NCBI GenBank assembly: GCA_937927415.1
Contig: CALBDS010000019.1
Coordinates: forward strand, 1-24,492
From: an uncultured Rhodospirillaceae bacterium
GTDB lineage: Bacteria > Pseudomonadota > Alphaproteobacteria > Azospirillales > Azospirillaceae
Reading direction: 5' to 3'
Length of the DNA stretch: 24,492 nt
Both the position numbers and the translations under genes were made by a program. Positions within the stretch are counted from its first letter, which is position 1; each line of letters starts with the position of its first letter. The notes below the pieces were generated by a model that saw only the letters and a program-made list of their open reading frames with translations, was not told the DNA's origin and searched no databases. This document shows positions 9,300 through 16,457 of the stretch, one piece after another.

Positions 9300-9905
9300 A
9301 TGCCCTATGAGATCGCGCCGCTCCCGTTCAAGCCGCCGTCGCTGGCCGGGTTCTCCGAACGCTTGCTTGTCAGCCATCACGAGAACAATTACGGCGGCGC
9401 CGTACGCCGCTTGAACGCCATCGAGGCCGATCTGGCCCGGCTCGATTGGTCCGCGGCCTCAACCTTCGTCATCAACGGCTTGAAGCGCGAGGAATTGATC
9501 GCCGCCAATTCGATGACCCTGCACGAGGTGTACTTCGACAGCCTCGGCGGTTCCGGCGATGCCGGGGGCGGGCTTGCCGCAGCGCTGGAGCGTGACTTCG
9601 GGTCGGTGCAGCGCTGGCGCCAGGAGTTCATCGCCATGGGCAAGGCGCTCGGCGGCGGCTCCGGCTGGGTACTGCTCACCCTGTCGGAGCGCGACGGCAG
9701 GCTTCGCAATGTCTGGGCGGCCGATCATGCCCATACGCTGGCCGATGGCCGGGTGGTGCTGGCGCTCGACATGTACGAGCACGCCTATCACCTCGACTTC
9801 GGCGCCAAGGCCGGCGCCTACGTCGATGCCTTCATGGGGAACGTCCACTGGGAGCGCGTTGCAGACCGCCACCGGCGGGCCGCCGAAGGGCTTCGTTCGG
9901 CGTAG
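9300..9905 (+). CDS. chrC: ChrC, Fe/Mn superoxide dismutase-like protein
   Basis: A 201-residue cytosolic protein of the Fe/Mn-SOD family; chrC genes of chromate operons encode such proteins and are thought to remove superoxide formed during chromate reduction. The four metal ligands align well: His26 (SHHENNY), His75 (TLHEVYF), Asp157 and His161 (LDMYEHAYH). GGGSGWVLL (about 118-126) matches the family's 'GSGW.WL'. Several second-sphere residues differ from E. coli SodB (His30, Tyr34 and Gln69 positions; see finding). The ATG follows GGAGG closely. The gene is divergent from chrB and convergent with the FemAB-like gene. Confidence 0.88.
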   Translation: MPYEIAPLPFKPPSLAGFSERLLVSHHENNYGGAVRRLNAIEADLARLDWSAASTFVINGLKREELIAANSMTLHEVYFDSLGGSGDAGGGLAAALERDFGSVQRWRQEFIAMGKALGGGSGWVLLTLSERDGRLRNVWAADHAHTLADGRVVLALDMYEHAYHLDFGAKAGAYVDAFMGNVHWERVADRHRRAAEGLRSA

Positions 9906-9962
9906 CGACGGGAGCAATGGGCACCTGTCATCAAGCCACCACCGGGCCACTGCCGGTGCGGA

Positions 9963-10916
9963 TTACCGGAACAGGCCGACGGTTTCGAAGACGTCCCCTC
10001 CAAGGCCGAGCTTGAATTCGGTGACCCCGGCGGCGTCTTCCGGATTGATGCCTCCGAGATCAAGCGACGTTATGCCACGCTTCTTCAGTTCGGTGATGGC
10101 CCGCCACAGCACCAGGCGCATGGCGTTGGTCTTGCGGCCGGCATCGTTCGACCAGCCGACCTGATAGGTCGCGGCCTGCCCGTGCACGATCAGCAGCGCG
10201 GCCGCGACGGGGGTCTTGCCGGACAGGGCGGTGATCATGAGGATGCCGCCCGACTGATGCAAGGCGTTGCGCAGCCGGACGAGCAGCTTGCCGGACGCGC
10301 TCCGGTAATGCTTGTTCTTCGCCTGACGCTGGTCCTGCCGGACCAGCCACGGCAGGTTGCGGGCCTCCGGATCGACGTCGAGCACCAGATTGGCTTTCTC
10401 GGCGGCCCGAAGCCCCTTGCGCCACCCCCCTCCGAACCGGGTGCGGATCGCCTCCGGCGCCGGCTTCAGGTCGAGCCAGACGGTCCGGTAGCCCGGCGCC
10501 GTCTTCCTGAACCCGGTTCGGCGCATCAGCTCGTCCATGGCGGGACCGGCCGGCAGTTCGGGGAGGATGCTGAGGCGGCGGAACAGGGTGTCGGGGTAGG
10601 TTTTGCGCAGAATCCGGAAAACCGCCTCCATCGCGTCGTCCTGCGGCGGTTCTCCGAACCAGAGCGGCCCCCGGTGGATGTGCGCCTGACGGAACAGCTT
10701 CATGCTGGTGCGCTCCAGGACCTGGACGAGGCCGATCGGCTCCTCGCCGTGCAGGATCAGCCCCAGCCGCGGCACATGGCCCTTGGTCTGTCCCATCGCG
10801 TAGGCGTATGCGAAGCTCTGCGGCAAGGTCGAGTGCGGGATCGAAAGGAAGTGATGCCCCCATTCGCCCATGGTTCCTTCGTTCCACACGATCCGAATCG
10901 TGGCCGGGTCCGTCAT
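9963..10916 (-). CDS. FemAB-like (GNAT-fold) aminoacyl/acyltransferase
   Basis: A 317-residue protein resembling the FemA/FemB/FemX and BioF2-like group, which have two GNAT-type folds and transfer amino acids from charged tRNA to lipid II or acyl groups to other acceptors. The C-terminal half holds the hallmark: KNKHYRSASGKLLVRLRNAL, then LIVHGQAATYQVGWSNDAGR, and SLDLGGINPEDAAGVTEFK with a final LGLGG. The 'DLGG....G...FK..FGG' pattern is characteristic. The start at 10916 lies 19 bases beyond the upstream MFS stop. The upstream in-frame extension is MFS shadow. Why it follows a metal-export MFS gene is unknown; the exact substrate cannot be told from sequence. Confidence 0.75.
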   Translation of the reverse strand: MTDPATIRIVWNEGTMGEWGHHFLSIPHSTLPQSFAYAYAMGQTKGHVPRLGLILHGEEPIGLVQVLERTSMKLFRQAHIHRGPLWFGEPPQDDAMEAVFRILRKTYPDTLFRRLSILPELPAGPAMDELMRRTGFRKTAPGYRTVWLDLKPAPEAIRTRFGGGWRKGLRAAEKANLVLDVDPEARNLPWLVRQDQRQAKNKHYRSASGKLLVRLRNALHQSGGILMITALSGKTPVAAALLIVHGQAATYQVGWSNDAGRKTNAMRLVLWRAITELKKRGITSLDLGGINPEDAAGVTEFKLGLGGDVFETVGLFR

Positions 10917-10935
10917 GATCGGTGTTCGCGGCCCG

Positions 10936-12258
10936 TCATCGGCTGGGCCAGAGCGGATGGTCGGCATCGATGACGATGCTGTGGGTGTGGCGGAAGCCAT
11001 CGCCCCGGCGTTCCGCATCGGCGAGGTGCGGGTGATCGAGGGGCAGATGGTCATGGGTATGCTCCAGTTCGGCCGGCTCGTGTCCCGGCCAGAGCCGGCT
11101 CGCCAGCAGCACGGCGCCGGTCGCAGCCGCGGCCAGGGCGGCGAACGCCGCTGGGATGCCCGCCGTGGCGCCGAGCCAGCCGGCCAGCGGGTACGTGAGC
11201 AGCCAGCAGGCATGGGACAGCGCGAACTGCGCCGCGAAGACGGCGGGCCGGTCCTCCGGATGCGCCGAACGCTTCAGCAGGCGGCCCGTCGGGGTCTGGG
11301 CCAGCGAGTAGCCGAGGCCGAGCACGAACCAGAGCGGCAGCAACGCCCCGTACGCCGGCACCCACAAGCCGGCCAGGAGACCGGCGGCGAGGAGGCCCGT
11401 GCCGGCGAGCATGGCCATGCGGTCCGACACGGTGTCCAGCACGCGGGGCAGCAAAAGGGCGGCGAGCATCGAGCCAGCCCCGAACGCGGCGAGCGCCACC
11501 GCCGTCGCCTGCTGGTCGAGGCCGTAGCCGGCCTGGACGATCACCACGGTGTTCACGATCACCATCGAGCTTGCCGCCGCGATGGCGAGACTCAGCGCCA
11601 GCAGCCCGCGCAGGCGCGGCGTGGCGAGGTAGATGCGGATGCCCCGCGTCATCCGGTCGTAGATGCCGCGGCGGGCGTCGGACGGACGGGGGCTCGGCAG
11701 CACGACCGAGACGACCAGGGCCGCGGACGCCAGGAAGCCGACCACCGTCCCTGCAAACAGCGTGTGGAAGCTGACCATGGTCAGCAGCAGCGCCGCCAGC
11801 ATCGGGCTGACGACGCTTTCCAGATCATAGGCGAGGCGCGACAGCGACAAGGCACGGGTGTAATCGGCCTCGTCGGGGAGCACATCGGGGATCGTGGCCT
11901 GGAAGGTCGGGGTGAAGGCCGCCGATGCCGACTGAAGAATGAAGATCAGGCCATAGACCTGCCAGACCTCGGTGACGAAGGGGAGAGCCACCGCGACGCC
12001 CGCCCGGACCAGATCGAGCGCCACCAGCATGGTCCGGCGCGGCCAGCGGTCGGCGAAGGCTCCGGCGATGGGAGCGACGCCGACATAGGCCACCATCTTG
12101 ATGGCGAGCGCCGTCCCGAGCACAGCCCCGGCCTCGGCTCCCGCCAGATCGTAAGCCAGCAGGCCGAGGGCGACCGTCGCCAGTCCGGTCCCGACCAGCG
12201 CGATGACCTGGGCCAGGAAAAGATGACGGTAGGTTCTGCACGCCAATATCCCGATCAT
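10936..12258 (-). CDS. MFS transporter with histidine-rich C-terminal tail (nickel/cobalt efflux candidate)
   Basis: A 440-residue, 12-span MFS protein with GAFADRWPRRTMLVALDLVR (loop 2-3 motif A-like: D-R-x-x-R-R) near residues 65-85. After the last span (about residue 392) comes a hydrophilic tail with the cluster EHTHDHLPLDHPHL, then HTHS and ADHPLW. Histidine tails of this kind occur in NreB-type nickel-resistance permeases, where they bind the metal. Its position in the same-strand run downstream of a sensor and a NicO exporter supports Ni/Co efflux. A 103-base gap separates it from the PCuAC-type gene, so it may have its own promoter. Drug or other-metal export remains possible. Confidence 0.8.
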   Translation of the reverse strand: MIGILACRTYRHLFLAQVIALVGTGLATVALGLLAYDLAGAEAGAVLGTALAIKMVAYVGVAPIAGAFADRWPRRTMLVALDLVRAGVAVALPFVTEVWQVYGLIFILQSASAAFTPTFQATIPDVLPDEADYTRALSLSRLAYDLESVVSPMLAALLLTMVSFHTLFAGTVVGFLASAALVVSVVLPSPRPSDARRGIYDRMTRGIRIYLATPRLRGLLALSLAIAAASSMVIVNTVVIVQAGYGLDQQATAVALAAFGAGSMLAALLLPRVLDTVSDRMAMLAGTGLLAAGLLAGLWVPAYGALLPLWFVLGLGYSLAQTPTGRLLKRSAHPEDRPAVFAAQFALSHACWLLTYPLAGWLGATAGIPAAFAALAAAATGAVLLASRLWPGHEPAELEHTHDHLPLDHPHLADAERRGDGFRHTHSIVIDADHPLWPSR

Positions 12259-12314
12259 GTTTCAAACCCGGTGTATGGATGATCCGCCGTTGCCGGTGGC
12301 GGCGGAAAATTGGC

Positions 12315-12330
12315 GGGCGCGCTTCCGCGC
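12315..12330 (-). terminator. GC-rich hairpin after the PCuAC-type gene
   Basis: A perfect 6-bp stem GGCGCG/CGCGCC with a 4-base loop lies 32 bases past the PCuAC-type stop in the minus-strand direction and is followed by CGCCAATTTT. The T run is not directly adjacent, so it is at best a weak intrinsic terminator or a transcript-processing stem between this gene and the MFS gene. Confidence 0.35.
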
Positions 12331-12361
12331 CTTTGCTCCGGCCCGGACCTTGAACGACGCT

Positions 12362-12853
12362 TTATTTCGCGTGCCCGGTGTGGGTCGGGCCTGAGGCGCC
12401 GGCCTTGTCCACGGCGACCTCGACCATGATCCGGCCGGCCCGTTCGAAGATCAGCGTGAGCGGCAGGCGATCGCCGGCCCGCAGGGGATGCCTGGTCCCC
12501 GTCAGCATGATGTGCAGGTTGGCGCCGGGGTTGAGTTCGACCGATTGTCCGGCCGGCACCTCGACCGACGAGACCGGACGCATCTGCATGACGCCGCTGT
12601 CGGTCGCACGGGTATGGTGGATCTCGGCGCTGTCTGCGATTGCGGTTTCGGCGCCGATCAGGTGGTCCGGAGCCGAACCGTCATTGCGCACCGTCATGTA
12701 GACGGCGGCCGTGCGGGCGGCACCGGCGGTCGCCCGCGACCAAGGACGCTCGATCGTCAGTGGACCGCTTGTGCCGTCCTGTGCGGCCGCCGATGCCGCA
12801 AGCAGGGTGGTGGCGACCAGAGCCCGGCCCAGCGCGTTACGACAGTCCGCCAT
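12362..12853 (-). CDS. PCu(A)C-family periplasmic copper chaperone
   Basis: A 163-residue exported protein: signal peptide about residues 1-24 (LGRALVATTLLAASAAAQ), then a small beta-rich domain. The family's copper ligands are visible: a His followed about ten residues later by Met (AEIHHTRATDSGVMQMRPV), then HIM in NPGANLHIMLTG, i.e. the H(M)X10MX21HXM pattern. PCuAC proteins deliver Cu(I) to cytochrome oxidase or bind periplasmic copper. The start at 12853 gives a proper signal peptide and lies inside the end of the NicO gene (17-base overlap). The C-terminus adds a HTGH sequence. Placement in a Ni/Co-type operon suggests broader metal buffering, which is inference. Confidence 0.88.
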   Translation of the reverse strand: MADCRNALGRALVATTLLAASAAAQDGTSGPLTIERPWSRATAGAARTAAVYMTVRNDGSAPDHLIGAETAIADSAEIHHTRATDSGVMQMRPVSSVEVPAGQSVELNPGANLHIMLTGTRHPLRAGDRLPLTLIFERAGRIMVEVAVDKAGASGPTHTGHAK

Positions 12854-14015
12854 GGAAGCCTCCGAGTCCGGCCAGCGTGTAGCCCAGCCCCCGCAGGCCA
12901 TGAACGCCGACGTACAGGCCGACCAGAATGATCAGGGCGCTCGACACGTAAGGAGCGCGGCGGGCGATCAGGGTAAAGGTCCCCGACCAGCGGCGTTCGG
13001 CGTGACGAACGCCCAGCGCGGCGATGGCGCCGGAGGCCATCATCGTCACCGCCAGCCCGATGCTGAAGCACAGGACGAGCGTGGCGCCGAGCGCGAACTC
13101 CTTCAATTGCAGGCACAGGAGAAGAACCGTGATGGCGGCCGGACAGGGGATAAGCCCGCCGGTCAGGCCGAACACGATGATCTGCCCGGTCGTCACCGTC
13201 CGGCCGGCGAAACGGCGCTGGATGTCCGAGGCGTGCGCCCGTTCGTGCGCATCCTGGTAGCCGTCCTGCCCCAGTTCCAGACCACCGGCCGGACCGTGAT
13301 CGTGGGAATGCCCGTGGTCGTGCTCGACGAAGCGGACCGGATATTCATGAACATGGCCACCATGCCCGACCCGGATGGTGGCGACGAACTCATGGGGTTC
13401 GGGAATGGCATCGACCGATTCCAGATAGGGGCCGCGGTCCAGCAGCGGGAAACGCTGCCGCGTCCCGTCCGGCCGGACCGTCTCGACGGACACCTCGCCC
13501 GGATCGGGAGTCGGAGCGGGGCGACCGCGCTGCTCGGAGCGGATGCGGAAGCGGGGAGGAACCTTGTCCTCGAACACCTCCAGCACCAGCACGTCGCCGT
13601 GGCCGGTATCGACGCGATGCTCGTCCGCCCCATGGGAAAGGCTGTGGCCGGCGTGCATCCGCTCCTGCTGCTGTTCGCGCCACGTCCGCGCCAGCATCCA
13701 GAGCGCCACGCCGACGATGAGGACGGCCGAGGCCAGTTGGAAATAAGGTTCGGTCGTCTCGGCGTTCCATCCCTCCCCGAGCCGCATTCCGGCCAGCGCC
13801 ACGACCCAGACCACCAGCGTGTGCGAAACGGTGGCGGCGAGGCCGAGAAGAACCGCCTGGGCAAGGGTGCCGCGGATGGCGACGATGAAGGCGGCCATCA
13901 TGGTTTTCGAATGGCCGGGCTCCAGCCCGTGCAGCGCACCGAGAAGAATGGCGCTCGGGATGAAGAACCACGCTTGCGTGGCGCCCTGCTGAAGCAGGGC
14001 GGCGAAGTCGGGCAT
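12837..14015 (-). CDS. rcnA: NicO/RcnA-family nickel/cobalt exporter
   Basis: A 392-residue membrane protein. The first NicO motif is LLGALHGLEPGHSKTMMAAF (about 20-40); the second is FGLTGGLIPCPAAITVLLL (about 280-298), with further spans to the end. Between them lies a long soluble insert (about 115-270) with His clusters (HAGHSLSHGADEHR, HDHGHSHDHG), typical of RcnA-type Ni(II)/Co(II) efflux proteins. The ATG at 14015 follows GAGG at eight bases; a TTG at 14027, overlapping the sensor stop, is less likely. It is directly downstream of a CsoR/RcnR-family sensor, as in rcnR-rcnA pairs. Efflux rather than uptake is inferred from this neighbour and the His insert. Confidence 0.92.
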   Translation of the reverse strand: MPDFAALLQQGATQAWFFIPSAILLGALHGLEPGHSKTMMAAFIVAIRGTLAQAVLLGLAATVSHTLVVWVVALAGMRLGEGWNAETTEPYFQLASAVLIVGVALWMLARTWREQQQERMHAGHSLSHGADEHRVDTGHGDVLVLEVFEDKVPPRFRIRSEQRGRPAPTPDPGEVSVETVRPDGTRQRFPLLDRGPYLESVDAIPEPHEFVATIRVGHGGHVHEYPVRFVEHDHGHSHDHGPAGGLELGQDGYQDAHERAHASDIQRRFAGRTVTTGQIIVFGLTGGLIPCPAAITVLLLCLQLKEFALGATLVLCFSIGLAVTMMASGAIAALGVRHAERRWSGTFTLIARRAPYVSSALIILVGLYVGVHGLRGLGYTLAGLGGFHGGLS

Positions 14016-14023
14016 GTCGAGCC

Positions 14024-14293
14024 TCAAAGATATTTGGTGATCGCCTTGAATTCGCCGATCGCATCCCGTGTTTCAGCCGTCGCGGTCGTCGCCGCGGCAT
14101 CCAGACAGTGATCCAGATGGTCGTGGATCAGGATCTTCTTGGCCTCACGCACCGCGTTCTCCACGGCACAGAGTTGCTGGGCGATATCAAGGCAGGGGCG
14201 GCCGGCCTCGATCATGTCGATGATGCCGCGCAGGTGACCATCGGCACGCTTGAGGCGCATGACGATGTCGGGGTGGGAATGGTGCTTGCTCAT
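14024..14293 (-). CDS. CsoR/RcnR-family metal-sensing repressor (Ni/Co type)
   Basis: An 89-residue all-helical DUF156-family repressor. The metal-ligand pattern is readable: Cys34 (GRPCLDIAQQ), His59 and Cys63 (HDHLDHCL), spaced +25 and +29 as in CsoR-family X-Y-Z ligands. His residues at 4, 5 and 7 offer an N-terminal fourth ligand. An H-C-H-C set resembles the cyanobacterial nickel sensor InrS; RcnR has H-C-H-H and copper CsoR lacks the N-terminal His. DNA release on binding Ni or Co is expected. Its stop abuts the NicO gene, and its promoter contains a G/C-tract inverted repeat. No Shine-Dalgarno is visible before the ATG. Confidence 0.93.
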   Translation of the reverse strand: MSKHHSHPDIVMRLKRADGHLRGIIDMIEAGRPCLDIAQQLCAVENAVREAKKILIHDHLDHCLDAAATTATAETRDAIGEFKAITKYL

Positions 14294-14301
14294 CGCGGCA
14301 T

Positions 14302-14331
14302 ATGGTATCCCCCTGGAGGGGATAGAGTCAA
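14302..14331 (-). promoter_or_regulatory. Leftward sensor promoter with operator 1
   Basis: On the minus strand TTGACT (plus positions 14326-14331) is followed after 18 bases by TACCAT (14302-14307), a fair sigma-70-type promoter. The spacer contains the perfect inverted repeat TATCCCC-CTGGA-GGGGATA (14306-14324). The G/C-tract form is that of RcnR/InrS/DmeR-type operators. A start site about seven bases past the -10 would fall almost on the sensor ATG at 14293. Confidence 0.65.
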
Positions 14332-14394
14332 TTAGCCTATCTCAGATGGGGAAGCGCTTTATCTGCCGCCAAATCCAGTGAGATGCTCACGGAG

Positions 14395-14436
14395 TTGACG
14401 CCGGAGACAACATAGGGTATCCCCCTGGATAGGATA
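14395..14436 (+). promoter_or_regulatory. Rightward promoter with operator 2
   Basis: TTGACG (14395-14400), 17 bases, then TATCCC (14418-14423) forms a promoter for the His-rich/HupE operon. The -10 lies in a second copy of the operator: TATCCCCCTGGATAGGATA (14418-14436). It keeps TATCC and GGATA at the same spacing as operator 1, but one arm is degenerate. The two operators are 112 bases apart, so one sensor probably controls both directions. Confidence 0.6.
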
Positions 14437-14487
14437 GTGAGCGGCGATCTCGGGTCGCCCGCCTCACGGCCCCTTGTGTCCAGCACC

Positions 14488-14874
14488 ATGATGCCGATGC
14501 CGATACGGTCCCTTTCCACTCTGCTGCGTTTCGCGACCATCCTTGCGCTGATGGCCGGGGTTCTGGCGTTTGGAACCCATGCTCTTCCGGGCAAAGGGGC
14601 AGCCATGATTCAGGTGTCGGCCATCGGAGCGTCCGGGGGGGACGACGGTGCGCACGGTCATTCGCACGAGGATTGGGACGGTGGTGGGCCTGTGAAGCAC
14701 ACGCACAGCCACAATCCGGGCGACCATTCCCACGACACCCTGAATTCGGGGACGGTGCCTGGGGCCGCAACCGGCCTGCGCGGCCTCTCCTGGCTTCTGG
14801 CACTCTCGGACCCGGCCTCCGGCCGCCGACTCGCCCCTCCGGACCGTCCGCCCCGCACCGACGCTGTCGTGTGA
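14488..14874 (+). CDS. Small histidine-rich exported or membrane-anchored protein
   Basis: A 128-residue product from the ATG at 14488. It has a hydrophobic segment at about 11-28 (FATILALMAGVLAFGTHA), then a metal-binding-looking stretch with GAHGHSHEDWD and KHTHSHNPGDHSHD, then a Pro/Arg-rich tail. I do not recognise a named family. First-gene position behind the metal-regulated promoter, together with the His pairs, suggests periplasmic nickel or cobalt binding. A GTG at 14437 would extend the frame by 17 codons but overlaps the operator and probable transcript start, so it is rejected. No strong Shine-Dalgarno is seen, so the neighbouring ATG at 14491 is equally possible. Confidence 0.62.
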   Translation: MMPMPIRSLSTLLRFATILALMAGVLAFGTHALPGKGAAMIQVSAIGASGGDDGAHGHSHEDWDGGGPVKHTHSHNPGDHSHDTLNSGTVPGAATGLRGLSWLLALSDPASGRRLAPPDRPPRTDAVV

Positions 14875-14932
14875 CATCGGGCCGCCCTTTGCCGCGGGCG
14901 GCTTTCCACCGAACAGCCATTGGACCTGAATC

Positions 14933-15658
14933 ATGACTCCATCGTTGCGGAGCGACCGGCCGCGCCCGCTCATCGCGTGCGCCGTCCTTCCGATGCTCGC
15001 ATTCGCGCTTCTGCTGCTCACCGGTGCCGATGCCCTGGCTCATGGCGTCCCCGAAGGCGACAAAGGATACATCCAGGAAATCACCGGGATGCATCTGCTG
15101 CCGTTCCTCTATCTCGGGGCCAAGCACATGATGACCGGGTACGATCACCTTCTCTTCCTCTTCGGGGTAATTTTCTTTCTCTACAAGCTCGAACACATTG
15201 CCATCTACGTCAGCCTGTTTGCGCTCGGGCACTCGACCACCCTGCTGCTCGGCGTGCTGTTCGACACCAACGTCAGCTCCTACCTGATCGACGCCATCAT
15301 CGGGCTGTCGGTCGTCTACAAGGCGCTCGACAACCTCGGCGCTTACCAGCGCTGGTTCGGCGTGCAGCCCAACACCAAGGTGGCGACCCTGGTCTTCGGT
15401 CTCTTCCACGGGTTCGGTCTGGCGACCAAGATCCGGGAGTTCGAGATCGCGCCGGATGGGCTGATCCCCAACCTGCTGGCCTTCAACGTCGGCGTGGAAG
15501 TCGGCCAGATGCTGGCCCTCGCCACCATCCTGATCGTCATGGGCTTCTGGCGCCGCACCGACGGCTTCCTGCGCCACGCCTACACCGCCAACGTCGTGAT
15601 GATGACCGCCGGCTTCATGCTGATCGGCTACCAGCTGACCGGCTGGACCGTCGCCTGA
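14933..15658 (+). CDS. HupE/UreJ-type membrane protein
   Basis: A 241-residue protein with an N-terminal signal or span (about 12-36, ending ALAHG) and five or six further spans. The conserved HupE/UreJ_2 segment HMMTGYDHLLFLFGVIFFL (about 64-82) is followed by FALGHSTTLLLGVL and GLFHGFGLATKIREF. HupE/UreJ proteins are nickel permeases or accessory proteins of hydrogenase and urease loci; the HupE_UreJ_2 group is often found away from these enzymes, near metal genes. Here no hydrogenase or urease gene is present, and the gene lies behind a Ni/Co-type operator. Whether it imports, exports or senses metal is unknown. Confidence 0.82.
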   Translation: MTPSLRSDRPRPLIACAVLPMLAFALLLLTGADALAHGVPEGDKGYIQEITGMHLLPFLYLGAKHMMTGYDHLLFLFGVIFFLYKLEHIAIYVSLFALGHSTTLLLGVLFDTNVSSYLIDAIIGLSVVYKALDNLGAYQRWFGVQPNTKVATLVFGLFHGFGLATKIREFEIAPDGLIPNLLAFNVGVEVGQMLALATILIVMGFWRRTDGFLRHAYTANVVMMTAGFMLIGYQLTGWTVA

Positions 15659-15679
15659 TCTTCAAGGAATTTCAAAGCT

Positions 15680-16366
15680 ATGCACAACGTCAATATTCCC
15701 CCTGCCTCCGAGCTGCCGTCCACCCGGCAGCTCCTGCGCTCCACGGCGATCGCTGCGGCGACCGCCGCCGTCCTGCTCGTCACCACCGTCCTTCCGGCCG
15801 AGTACGGCATCGATCCCACCGGAGTCGGGGGCGTGCTCGGCCTGACGGCGATGGGCGAGATCAAGACCCAACTCCAGGAGGAGGCCGAAGCGAATCGCCT
15901 CCGTGACCAGAGCGCGGCTCCGAACGCTCTCCAGCAGCGTTCCAGCCTCGATACCGTGGGAGAGGTTCTGGCCAACCTCTTCATCTCGCCGGCGGTCGCG
16001 CAGATGCTCCCCGCCCAGGGCGCCGTCCTCGTGGCGCAGGCCGACCGCTCGGACACCACCACGCTCACGCTGAAGCCGGGCGAAGGGGCCGAGGTGAAAG
16101 CGGTCGTCGCCGAGGGGGCGACGGTGACCTACCGTTGGACGGTCGCCGGCGGGGTGGTGAACCACGACACCCACGGCGAACCGGGCAACGGACAGGGCCA
16201 GACCCACAGCTACAAGAAGGGCCGCGGCGTCTCCGGTGACGAGGGCAGCTTTCGGGCGGTCTTCGACGGAACACACGGCTGGTTCTGGCGCAACCGCGAC
16301 AGCGCGCCGGTCACCATCACCCTGACCACCAGCGGCGCCTACACCGATCTCAAGCGCAAGCTGTAA
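15680..16366 (+). CDS. Membrane-anchored periplasmic protein of the HupE-linked 'transmembrane anchor' type
   Basis: A 228-residue protein preceded by AAGGAA. One span lies at about residues 22-42 (AIAAATAAVLLVTTVLPAEYG), so the rest faces the periplasm. A helical linker (about 58-85, IKTQLQEEAEANRLRDQ) leads to a C-terminal beta-like domain with LTLKPGEGAEVKAVV, YRWTVAGGVVNHDTHGE and THGWFWRNRD. I recall similar proteins, annotated only as 'transmembrane anchor protein', next to HupE/UreJ genes; the function is unknown. The domain has several His, Asp and Trp that could bind metal. It lies 21 bases after the HupE-type gene and is surely in the same operon. Confidence 0.7.
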   Translation: MHNVNIPPASELPSTRQLLRSTAIAAATAAVLLVTTVLPAEYGIDPTGVGGVLGLTAMGEIKTQLQEEAEANRLRDQSAAPNALQQRSSLDTVGEVLANLFISPAVAQMLPAQGAVLVAQADRSDTTTLTLKPGEGAEVKAVVAEGATVTYRWTVAGGVVNHDTHGEPGNGQGQTHSYKKGRGVSGDEGSFRAVFDGTHGWFWRNRDSAPVTITLTTSGAYTDLKRKL

Positions 16367-16376
16367 GGGCGCACCC

Positions 16377-16410
16377 GGGTGTCCGTGCCGGCTTTCCGGT
16401 GCGGACACCC
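16377..16410 (+). terminator. Long intercistronic stem-loop
   Basis: A 15-bp stem (16377-16391 with 16396-16410; two G-U pairs, otherwise perfect) closes a CTTT loop. The outer arm is GGGTGTCCG/CGGACACCC. It begins 11 bases after the stop of the anchor protein and ends about 40 bases before the YqaA-like gene. The T run after it is poor (TCCGGGTCTTCC), so it may be a partial terminator, an attenuator or a 3' stabiliser rather than a full stop. Confidence 0.5.
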
Positions 16411-16457
16411 TCCGGGTCTTCCGCCTGCCGAAAGGGCGGCCCCTCTGGAGGATGGCC

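Noticed and set aside
10870..14111. Long plus-strand frames opposite the MFS, PCuAC and NicO genes
   Set aside because: Arg/Gln/Asp-rich translations without motifs, antisense to well-recognised genes.
14376..14391. GTGAG-ATG-CTCAC palindrome between the two operators
   Set aside because: Five-base arms, no similarity to the operator core, and not placed over a promoter element.
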